Assembly: GCA_017441705.1 (NCBI GenBank)
Contig: JAFRWU010000085.1
Span: forward strand, 1-60,594
Direction: 5' to 3'
DNA from: Clostridia bacterium
GTDB taxonomy: Bacteria; Bacillota; Clostridia; Oscillospirales; QAMX01
Length of the DNA stretch: 60,594 nt
The position numbers and the translations under genes were made by a program. Below are positions 44,545 through 52,600 of the stretch, one piece after another; the stretch's first letter is position 1, and every line of letters starts with the position of its first letter. Below the pieces are notes generated by a model. That model was given only the letters and a program-made list of their open reading frames with translations. It was not told the origin of the DNA and searched no databases.

Positions 44545-46155
44545 TCAGACGCCCCTATCCTTTTTCCATTCCTCTACGACCCGGGAAATGCGCCAGTAGT
44601 CGTTGGTGAGGATCGTGTCGACGCCGAGGGAAAGATACATCCGCGCTCTCTCGGGCGTGTCGGCGTAGAAGGCGGTGACCCGGATCCCGTTTTCGTGGGC
44701 GCGCACGATCATATCGGGAGTAAACCGGTCTTCGAAAAGCTGGATCTTCTCGCAGCCGAGCCGGATCGCGCGTTCGGTCTGCTCGAAGGGCGTCTTTCCC
44801 GCGCCGACGCACCGCGGCAGATCGGGAGCGAGCTTCCCGAGCCGTTCCAGGACCCCGTCGTCGCCGCACATGAAATACATGTACCGTTCGGCGTCGTACG
44901 CCCGGATCAGGCCGACGATCTTTTCCAGGTATCCGTCGGGCACCGGATATTCCCCGCCGTAGGTCTTCACGTGGATGTTCATCACGCACCGGCCGGCGAA
45001 TTCCCGGAGGATCTCCTCAAAGGTGGGGATCCGCAGGTCCCGGTAGGCCTCGCTGAACTTGCTTCCGAAATCCAGCGTTTTCAGTTCCGCCAGGGTTTTT
45101 TCCCACACTCTGCCATGCCCGTCGGACACCCGGTCGAGATCGCAGTCGTGGATCGAGACGACTTCCCCGTCCTTCGTGCGCCAGAGATCGAATTCGATCT
45201 CCTCCGCGCCGCTGGAGACCGCCGCGCCGAAGGCGGGCAGGCTGTTTTCGGGGGCGACGGTGTTGAAGCCCCGGTGCGCGCACACCCGGGGATAGGGCAT
45301 CCGGTCCTCGGGCAGGGCGACGAAGGGTCCGGCCGGCCGGTATTTCCAGGGGCGGCGGCCCTTTTCGGTATAGAGGAAATGAGAGGAGGGAGGATTGCCG
45401 TAGCCCGCGGGTTTTTCGTATTTCCGGAAGGGATCGATCTCCACGGAGGCGATCCCCACGCGGTTTTCCATATCGAGGAGGATCCTGCCGTCGGGCGCCG
45501 CCGCCAGGCTGCACCCGCCCACCGGGGAATCCTCACCCATGCTGACCGAGGAACGGATCACCCAGGCGTTGACGTTGTAGGCAAAGAAGCTCGCCATCAT
45601 TTCCAGGGCGGTCTTCGTATCGCTCCGCTGATGGGAGCAGCCGATGATGAGATCGGGCTTTTCCTTCGCCAGGACCCCCGCCGCCTCGTAGAAATAGAAA
45701 TCGTAACAGGTCAGAAACGCAAGCTTCATCCCGTCCACCGTGACGGTCTGCGTCTTCTCCCGCCTCCAGGTGTATCCGTCGTCCAGATACTTCGATTCGC
45801 CGGGGGTCAGATGCTCCTTGTCGTAGGTCCCGGCTTCGTTCCCCTCCCGGTCGAAGACGAAGGTGGAATTCCGGAGACCCGACGGGGTCCCGCGCCGGGC
45901 GTTGACGATCACGATCGCCCCGCATCTTTTCGCGGTCCTTTTCGCCGCGTCGAGAAGAGGTCTGTTGAAGGCTTCAAAGGCCTCGGCCCGTTCCTCCGCC
46001 GTCTTCGCCAGAGCGGGGATATCTGCCGATTCGGGAAGCAGGATCAGATCGGAGGTCCCGTCGAGGCCGTCCAGCGCCTCCAGCTCCCACCGGAAAAGCG
46101 CCGCCGCCTCCGAAAAGTCGGTGGAATACCGCGGCTGGATCAAGGTGACTTTCAT
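44545..46155 (-). CDS. Nitrilase-GDPD fusion protein
   Basis: A 536-residue cytosolic two-domain protein. Residues 1-about 270 are a carbon-nitrogen hydrolase with the Glu-Lys-Cys triad at E42 (LLPES), K113 (YDKEHL) and C150 (LTCYDFYF). Residues about 288-536 are a glycerophosphodiester phosphodiesterase: CAHRGFNTVAPENSLPAFG (H294, R295), EIEFDLWRTKDG (E321, D323) and SIHDCDLDR (H336), ending GVDTILTNDYW. This combination in one chain is unusual. It could release ethanolamine, choline or an amide from a phosphodiester-linked compound, but that is inference. A terminator lies just upstream of its start. Confidence 0.85.
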   Translation of the reverse strand: MKVTLIQPRYSTDFSEAAALFRWELEALDGLDGTSDLILLPESADIPALAKTAEERAEAFEAFNRPLLDAAKRTAKRCGAIVIVNARRGTPSGLRNSTFVFDREGNEAGTYDKEHLTPGESKYLDDGYTWRREKTQTVTVDGMKLAFLTCYDFYFYEAAGVLAKEKPDLIIGCSHQRSDTKTALEMMASFFAYNVNAWVIRSSVSMGEDSPVGGCSLAAAPDGRILLDMENRVGIASVEIDPFRKYEKPAGYGNPPSSHFLYTEKGRRPWKYRPAGPFVALPEDRMPYPRVCAHRGFNTVAPENSLPAFGAAVSSGAEEIEFDLWRTKDGEVVSIHDCDLDRVSDGHGRVWEKTLAELKTLDFGSKFSEAYRDLRIPTFEEILREFAGRCVMNIHVKTYGGEYPVPDGYLEKIVGLIRAYDAERYMYFMCGDDGVLERLGKLAPDLPRCVGAGKTPFEQTERAIRLGCEKIQLFEDRFTPDMIVRAHENGIRVTAFYADTPERARMYLSLGVDTILTNDYWRISRVVEEWKKDRGV

Positions 46156-46171
46156 GTCTTATCCCTTTCAG

Positions 46172-46200
46172 AAAAAAGGCGGGGAGATCCCCGCCCGTTT
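46172..46200 (-). terminator. Terminator between the GNAT gene and the nitrilase-GDPD gene
   Basis: Stem GGCGGGGA/TCCCCGCC (46178-46195) with T-runs on both sides; on the minus strand TTTTTT follows only about 17 bases before the ATG of the fusion gene. Confidence 0.8.
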
Positions 46201-46202
46201 TT

Positions 46203-46799
46203 TTATTTCCAGAGTCCCTTGCGATAAAGAATCTTATAGGGCGTCGCGTCCTCCCGGAGCATCTGGACCGAGTCGATGCCGTAGCTTTCCAGGACGTTTG
46301 CCCAGCGTTCCTCCATCCCTTCCGCATACTCCACCGGCAGGAAGCCCGCCGAGAGATAGCTTTTCACCGCGCTGACGCGCCATTCGTCGGTGGTCAGGAA
46401 GACGAAATCCGGGTTTTCGGAGGAGAGCTTTTTCAGAGCCGCGGCCGAGAGGTATTTGGCGAGGCCCTTGCCGCGGAAGTCGGTGCGGATGCCAACCATG
46501 TGCACGTCGCCGCGATTCTCCTTGTTGACGTAGGCGGTGACGGTGCCGACGTGCTCGCCCCTGTAATCCAGGAAAAAGACGTCGCGTTCGGGAACGAGGC
46601 GGTCGGACCACCTGTCTTCGATCTCCTGCTGGAAATGCGGAAGTCCCTTCTCTCCGGAAAGCCCGTTTTTGCAGCATTCGCACCAGGCGAGCTTATCCTC
46701 CAGAGAACCCTTTTTCAGATTGACGATCGCGTACCCCTCCGGAAGCGGGGGATCGGCCACCGGCATCCCGGGAAGCCAGTACATTTTGAGCTGCGCCAT
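46203..46799 (-). CDS. GNAT-family N-acetyltransferase
   Basis: A 198-residue acetyl-CoA-dependent transferase of unknown substrate. The acetyl-CoA loop is in VHMVGIRTDFRGKGLAKYLSAAALKKL, preceded by VTAYVNKENRGD; the start is MAQLKMYWLPGMPVADPPLPEGYAIV. No membrane segment. It has an upstream AAGGAG site and is followed by a strong terminator, so it probably is transcribed alone or with partial read-through into the fusion gene. Confidence 0.88.
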   Translation of the reverse strand: MAQLKMYWLPGMPVADPPLPEGYAIVNLKKGSLEDKLAWCECCKNGLSGEKGLPHFQQEIEDRWSDRLVPERDVFFLDYRGEHVGTVTAYVNKENRGDVHMVGIRTDFRGKGLAKYLSAAALKKLSSENPDFVFLTTDEWRVSAVKSYLSAGFLPVEYAEGMEERWANVLESYGIDSVQMLREDATPYKILYRKGLWK

Positions 46800-47002
46800 A
46801 TTGTCGCTCCTTTCGGATCACGGCGCGGAGGCGGACGTCCCGCGCCTTCTTTCCCCTGCATCATAGCGAAAAGAAGGGCGCTTGTCAAGAGAAAAGCGCT
46901 TCTCTTTTCCCCGCTCCGGCGCTTTCCCCGTTGACAGCGCCGGGGCGGGCGGATACAATAGAAGAAGGCTTCCGCCGAAGAGGCCGGAGAGGAGTTATCA
47001 CC
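46800..47002. other. Divergent intergenic region
   Basis: Between the GNAT gene (minus) and the beta-helix gene (plus). It holds the promoter at 46931-46959 and AT-poor DNA otherwise; no gene seen. Confidence 0.4.
46931..46959 (+). promoter_or_regulatory. Strong promoter for the beta-helix gene
   Basis: Perfect TTGACA (46931-46936), 17 bases, TACAAT (46954-46959). Confidence 0.75.
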
Positions 47003-48520
47003 ATGAAAGAATATTCTTCCCTCGCCGTGCGCGTGACCGACGCGCCTTATTCCGCCGCGGGCGACGGCGTCGCCTCCGACCGCGCGGCCATCCAGAAGGC
47101 GATCGACGACGTTTTCCGCGCGGGAGGCGGACGGGTGATCCTGGACGGCGGGAAGACCTTCCTTTCCGCCGGGCTGATCCTCCGGAGCGGCGTGACCCTC
47201 TTTTTCGAGGATGAGGCGACCCTGCTCCAGGATCCCGACCGGACCCGCTACGTCAAGCCCGTGAGGGACGGGTACGAGCCGTATCTGCCCGCTTACGGGC
47301 ACAATTTCTCCCCTTCGATCAAATGGAGCCACAACTGGTACCATAACTTCCCCCTGATTTTCGCGCCGGAGGGCAGTCACGACTTCGCCGTCCGGGGGAA
47401 CGGGACCGTGAAGATGATGATCGTGGAGGACCCGGAAAAGATCGTCAAGATCTGCCCGGTGGGCTTCTACCGCTGCCACGACTTCGAGATCGCCGATATC
47501 CGCATCACCAACTATCACAGCTACGCCGTGATGCCCTTCTCCTCGGATCACGGGGTGATCCGGAATCTGAAGATCAACGACTGGAGCTACGGCAACGGCG
47601 ACGGGATCTGCATGATGAACTGTCAGCATATGCGCGTCACCGGCTGTTCGGGCTACACCGGGGACGATTCGCTTTACATCTTCTCCTCCTGCCGCGACCC
47701 GAGAAAGAGCGAATGGTGGAATTCCGACGATCCGCAGCCTTCGATCGATATCGAGATCGATCACAACGACTTCAGATCCCACCACTGCAAGGCCTTCGGC
47801 ATGATCCTCTGGGGGCTGAACTGCGAGGATCTCGAGAAGGTGGAGGTGCGCGACGTGTATATCCACGACAACCATTTCGCCACCATGGGCAACTGGCTCT
47901 ACAACCCCTATACGGACAAGGCCGGATATCCTCCGGTGACCCACGTGCGCTTCGAGCGGAACCGCATCGACGCCGTGGAAGCGAATTTCTTCGACACCCA
48001 CATCGCGGACATGAATCATTTCCATTCCTCTTCCCATCTGCACAACGGGGATTTCACAGACGGCCGCGTCTTCTGGTCGGCGACCCCCGACGGCTCGGCC
48101 GGGGTGCACCGGGAGGGCGGCAAGGAGGATCAGAACCGTTCCTTCGGATACATCCGGCATCCGGAGCGGGGCAGGGCCGCGCTTTATCAGGGCGTCTATC
48201 TCAGAAGCGGAGAGAAAAAGCTCCTGCGCGCCGAGGCGCGCACCACGGGCTGCGTCTGCCGGCTTTTCGTCCGGGATCTCGATTCCGGGACGCTTCGCGC
48301 CTCCCTCTCCTTTGAAAACACGGATTGGGAGGAAAAGAACCTCCTCTTCGAGGTCCCCTCCGACGGGAATTATCACGTGGGGATCGAGGGGGACGATCTC
48401 CGGGGCGGCGAAGGATACGTCCGCTGGGTAAAGCTCGGGGGCCACGAGGCGGCCGAGGGGTACCGGGACGTGTATTTCGACACGGGAAAGATCCTCTTCC
48501 GGTTTGAGGACGGGGAGTAA
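47003..48520 (+). CDS. Parallel beta-helix protein (pectate lyase/GH28 type)
   Basis: A 505-residue protein without signal peptide. The N-terminal domain matches the pectate-lyase-3 pattern: GDGVASDRAAIQKAIDDVFRAGGGRVILDGGKTFLSAG, followed by repeated coils such as FAVRGNGTVKMM, FEIADIRITNYHSYAV, VIRNLKINDWSYGNGDGICMMN and VTGCSGYTGDDSLYIFSS. The NGDGICM and GDDSLYIF stretches resemble the aspartates of GH28 active sites. The last 150 residues look like a beta-sandwich (LRAEARTTGCVCRLFVRDLDSG) resembling a carbohydrate-binding module. Substrate unknown. Own strong promoter. Confidence 0.78.
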   Translation: MKEYSSLAVRVTDAPYSAAGDGVASDRAAIQKAIDDVFRAGGGRVILDGGKTFLSAGLILRSGVTLFFEDEATLLQDPDRTRYVKPVRDGYEPYLPAYGHNFSPSIKWSHNWYHNFPLIFAPEGSHDFAVRGNGTVKMMIVEDPEKIVKICPVGFYRCHDFEIADIRITNYHSYAVMPFSSDHGVIRNLKINDWSYGNGDGICMMNCQHMRVTGCSGYTGDDSLYIFSSCRDPRKSEWWNSDDPQPSIDIEIDHNDFRSHHCKAFGMILWGLNCEDLEKVEVRDVYIHDNHFATMGNWLYNPYTDKAGYPPVTHVRFERNRIDAVEANFFDTHIADMNHFHSSSHLHNGDFTDGRVFWSATPDGSAGVHREGGKEDQNRSFGYIRHPERGRAALYQGVYLRSGEKKLLRAEARTTGCVCRLFVRDLDSGTLRASLSFENTDWEEKNLLFEVPSDGNYHVGIEGDDLRGGEGYVRWVKLGGHEAAEGYRDVYFDTGKILFRFEDGE

Positions 48521-48601
48521 AGCCTTCGCGTCCCCGTTTCTTCCTGACGCTCCGGAAAAGGTACGATCATGCGTTTTTTCGGCCTTTTCCCCGGAAAAGC
48601 C

Positions 48602-48630
48602 TTGACAAATCCCCAACAGGATACTATGAT
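48602..48630 (+). promoter_or_regulatory. Strong promoter for the DUF4428 gene
   Basis: Perfect TTGACA (48602-48607), 17 bases, TATGAT (48625-48630). The start codon lies 70 bases later. Confidence 0.75.
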
Positions 48631-48700
48631 GAAAACAATCGATCCGGCGTTTCGAATCTCTCGTCCGGTCGAAATGAATCATCTTAAGGAGGAATCATTC

Positions 48701-49450
48701 ATGGCACAGAAATGCGCGATCTGCGGTGCGGAAATCAACGTTTTCCAGTCGCAGAAGCTGACCGACGGCAATTACATCTGCCGTAAGACCTGCAAAAAAC
48801 TCGGCATGAAGGAATTCGATTACGTTCACGCCGACCTGCCTGCCGTTCTGGCTCACAACGCCCAGGTGAAAGAGGGCGCCAAAATCTTCAACGAGCTCTT
48901 CCTCCCGCGGATGGACACCAAGGAAAAGGACAAGAAGCTCGTCCAGTTCGGTCACGTGTACGTCGCTCCCGACCTCGGCCTGACGGCGCTGGCTTATCCG
49001 GAATACAAATTCTTCATCTTCGGAAAGCACTGGCCCCGCGCCTGCGTCTACCGCACCGGCGACCTCTTCCGCTACGACGTGAAGAAGGAAACCAAGGTCG
49101 TCGACGGCAAGGAGCAGACCGACATCTTCGTCGAATACGAATTTGCCAACACCCCCGGCATGTTCACCTTCCGCGACAAGGTCACCAACGGCGACGCGGT
49201 CGTCAAATACTTCGACAAGACGTTCGGCATCCAGAAGACCCTTTCCAACATGGGCAACAACCTGGCCAATCAGATCAACGCCGCGAAAGCCGCCGCCGGC
49301 GCGGTGAAGGCCGCCATGAACGGCGAAGCGGACGCCCAGGGCAAGGCGGCCGGCGCCTTCGACGCCCTGAACGTCGCCCAGTACGGCGATCGCACCGAAA
49401 TCAACGCCAGGGCCGACGCGGCTCTGGCTCCCTACAAGACCGGCGAATAA
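48701..49450 (+). CDS. DUF4428-domain protein
   Basis: A 249-residue protein with an N-terminal zinc motif CAICGAEINVFQSQKLTDGNYICRKTC that matches DUF4428. The middle part (FGHVYVAPDLGLTALAYPEYKFFIFGKHWPRACVYR... DLFRYDV) looks like a PH-like domain. The end is alanine-rich and helical (KAAAGAVKAAMNGEADAQGKAAG). No signal or membrane segment. It has a near-consensus promoter and an ideal AAGGAGG, so it is probably highly expressed. The function is unknown. Confidence 0.85.
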   Translation: MAQKCAICGAEINVFQSQKLTDGNYICRKTCKKLGMKEFDYVHADLPAVLAHNAQVKEGAKIFNELFLPRMDTKEKDKKLVQFGHVYVAPDLGLTALAYPEYKFFIFGKHWPRACVYRTGDLFRYDVKKETKVVDGKEQTDIFVEYEFANTPGMFTFRDKVTNGDAVVKYFDKTFGIQKTLSNMGNNLANQINAAKAAAGAVKAAMNGEADAQGKAAGAFDALNVAQYGDRTEINARADAALAPYKTGE

Positions 49451-49487
49451 ACCGGCCGCGGGCTTTCGGGAACCGCTTTTCACAGCG

Positions 49488-49520
49488 CCCGGGCGGAGGG
49501 ATTTCCTCCGCCCGGGTTTT
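49488..49520 (+). terminator. Terminator after the DUF4428 gene
   Basis: Perfect twelve-base-pair stem CCCGGGCGGAGG/CCTCCGCCCGGG with a five-base loop and TTTT. Confidence 0.88.
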
Positions 49521-49537
49521 CCGTTCTCAAAAAAGCG

Positions 49538-49566
49538 TTGCGTTCTCTTCCCCTGCACGATATAAT
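49538..49566 (+). promoter_or_regulatory. Promoter for the GH38 gene
   Basis: TTGCGT (49538-49543), 17 bases, perfect TATAAT (49561-49566). Confidence 0.65.
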
Positions 49567-49658
49567 GATCCCGGAGGGGGAAAAGGCGTCTTTTCGTCTC
49601 TCCGCCCATCACGGTAGGCCGAAAAAGCCCGTCCGCCGGCGGACGGCAGGGAGGCAGT

Positions 49659-52600
49659 ATGAAAAAACCGAAGGCATATATGGTCGCCACCGCCCATCTG
49701 GACACGGTCTGGAACTGGACCCTGGAGGAGACGGTCAAGGAGTATCTCCGGGCGACTCTGGACCGCAATTTCGCCCTGATCGAAAAGTATCCCCATTACC
49801 GTTTCAATTTCGAGGGGGCTTACCGCTACGACCTGATCCGGGAATACTATCCCGAGGATTTCGAGCGGGTGAAACGCTACGTCGCGGAGGGACGGTGGTG
49901 CGTGACCGGCTCCTCCTGGGAAAACGGCGACGTGGTCACTCCCGCGCCCGAGACCCTGATGCGGAACGTCCTTTACGGCAACCGCTTTTTTGAAGAGCAT
50001 TTCGGGAAAAAGAGCAGCGATATTTTCCTGCCGGACTGCTTCGGCTTTCCCAAGACCCTGCCTTCGATCATGCGGCACATGGGCCTTTCCGCCTTTTCCT
50101 CCCAGAAGCTGACCTGGAACCTCGGGGAGGCGGGGTACCGCCTGCCCTTCGACGTGGGGATCTGGCAGGGGATCGACGGCAGCGAAGTGGTCGCCGTCCT
50201 GGATCCCGGCCCCTACGTGACGAGCCTTACGGAAAGACCGAGCAGGGACCGGGAGCTTTACGACCGGATCTCCCTTCTTCCCGCCGGGAAGACGATGCGC
50301 TATTACGGCACCGGCGACCAGGGCGGCGCGCCGGACGACGATTCGGCGCGGCTGGTCGAGGAAGCGGTCACCGATCCCGACGCCCTGACCGAGACGGTTT
50401 CGGCCTATGCGGGCCAGCTCGCCGACGAGCTGACCCCGGAGGAGCGCGCGCTTCTTCCCCGCACCGCGGACGAGCTTCTGATGATCACCCACGGCGTGGG
50501 AAGCTACACCTCGGTGGCTCCCGCGAAGAGATTCCACCGGAATAACGAGCTCAAAGCGATCTTCGCCGAGGAAAGCGCGGTCTTCGCCGCGTGGCTCGGC
50601 GCGCGGGAGTATCCGAAAAAGACCCTGACCAAAGCGTGGCGCGACTTCATCCGCCATGAATTCCACGACGATCTCACCGGCACCAGCGTCCTGCGCGCCT
50701 ACCGGGAGACCTTTCACGACGATATCGTCGTGAACAACACCCTCGACGGCGAGATCGCTTTCTCGCTCGCCTCGATCGCCCGGAACGCCGACACCGAAAA
50801 AGGCAAAGGGCGGAAGCTGGTCGTTTTCAACCCCGCGGCCTACGCCCGCCGGAGCGTCGCCGAGGTCCTCCTCCCCGTCGGAGAGGATCGTCCCGAAGCC
50901 CTCGCGGTCTTCGCTCCCGACGGAAGCGAGGTCCCTTCCCAGATCGCCGGGCGGGACGAAAAGGGGATCCGGCTTCTCTTCCTCGCGGCGCTTCCCTCCC
51001 TGGGATACGCGGTCTATCGCGTCCTGCCCGCGGAAAAGCCCTTCCGGAAGGAAGGTCTTTCGGTCTCGGAAAACCGGCTGGAAAACGAGCGGCTTTCGGT
51101 CGGGATCAACGAAGAAGGCGATATTTCTTCGGTTTACGATAAAGAAAACGGGGTCGAGCTGCTCCGCGAGCCGATCCGGTTCGAGATCCTGTGGAACAGC
51201 TTCCGGGGCTACGGCTCCTGGGAGATCGGTTACGACGATCTGATCGCCGAGCCGCGCGCAATCCTTTCCGGTCCCTGCCGGACCGAAATCACGGAGGACG
51301 GTCCCTGCCGCGTCTCGCTCCGGATCGAGCGGACCAAGGGCGTCTCGCGCTTTGTCGAAACGCTCTCTCTGGACGCGGGAGGCGACCTTCTGACCGTTTC
51401 GTGCCGCGTGAACTGGCACGAGAGCCGTTCTCTTCTGAAGGCGGCCTTCCCGCTGGATCTGGACGGGGAGACGGTCCGGTACGACGCGGGTCTCGGAAAC
51501 GTGGAGCGCGGCGACCGCACTCCGTTGAAACACGAGGTGCCGGTGGGCAAATGGGCGAATTTCCACGATCCTGCAAAGGATTACAGCGTGACTCTCCTCA
51601 ACGACTGCAAGCACGGCATGGACAAATCCGGCAGCGTCCTGCGCCTTACCCTGATCCACACCCCGGCGAACATGTTCCGGACCGATACCCGCCAGGATCT
51701 GCAGGATTTCGGGGAAAACGTGTTCTCCTTCGCGCTTTCCGGCAGCCGGGGCGATTTCCGCGCCGCCGGAGCCGAACGGCTCGGAGCGCTTTTCCACACG
51801 CCGCCGGCCGTATGCGAAACCTCCTCCCACCGCGGGATCCTGCCCCCGGTCTGCTCCTTTTTCTCCGCCGACCGGGAAAACGTCGCGCTCCGCGCCGTCA
51901 AAGCGGCGGAGGATTCGGACGAGATCGTGGTGCGCGTCGTCGAATCGGCCGGGGAAGAGACCCGCGCTTCCTTCACCCTCGGTCCCGGCGTCGCCTCCGC
52001 CCGGGAAATCAACGGATACGAGGAGGCGCGCGGTCCCGCTCTGTGCGAAAACGGCAGAGTCGTATTCACGCTTTCCCCCTTCGAGCCGAAGAGCTTCGCC
52101 CTGCGGCTCCTTCCTCCGCCGCCGGGCGCGGAAAAGAGCGATTACGTCTCCCTTCCTCTTCCGGCGCAAACGCCGTTTACGACCCGGAACGAAAATCGGG
52201 GGAGCCTGGGCTTCGGCGAAGACCGGGTGAGCTTCCCCCGCGAGCTTCTGGAAAAGGAGTTCAAAACCGCGGGCGTTCCCTTCTCCCTTGCGGAAAAGGA
52301 CGGAGCCTTCCTCGCCCTGATCCCCGCGGGCGAGGAGATCCCGCTCCCCGCCGGGACCGGCGCGGTCCATCTGCTCGCGGCGAGGCTCGACCGCGACGGC
52401 CGGTATTCCCTCCTTGCCGACGGGAAGCCCGTTCCCTTCGGCGTGCAGAGCTTCGCGGACGATATCGGCGGATGGGATCAGGCCGGCGCGGGACACGCGG
52501 GCTTCATCCGCGAGGACCGGGTGGCTCTTTCCGCCTCCCATACTCACGACGTCACGGGCGACCGGGTCTACGGCCGGTTTGCCTGGTATCTCTATTCGCT

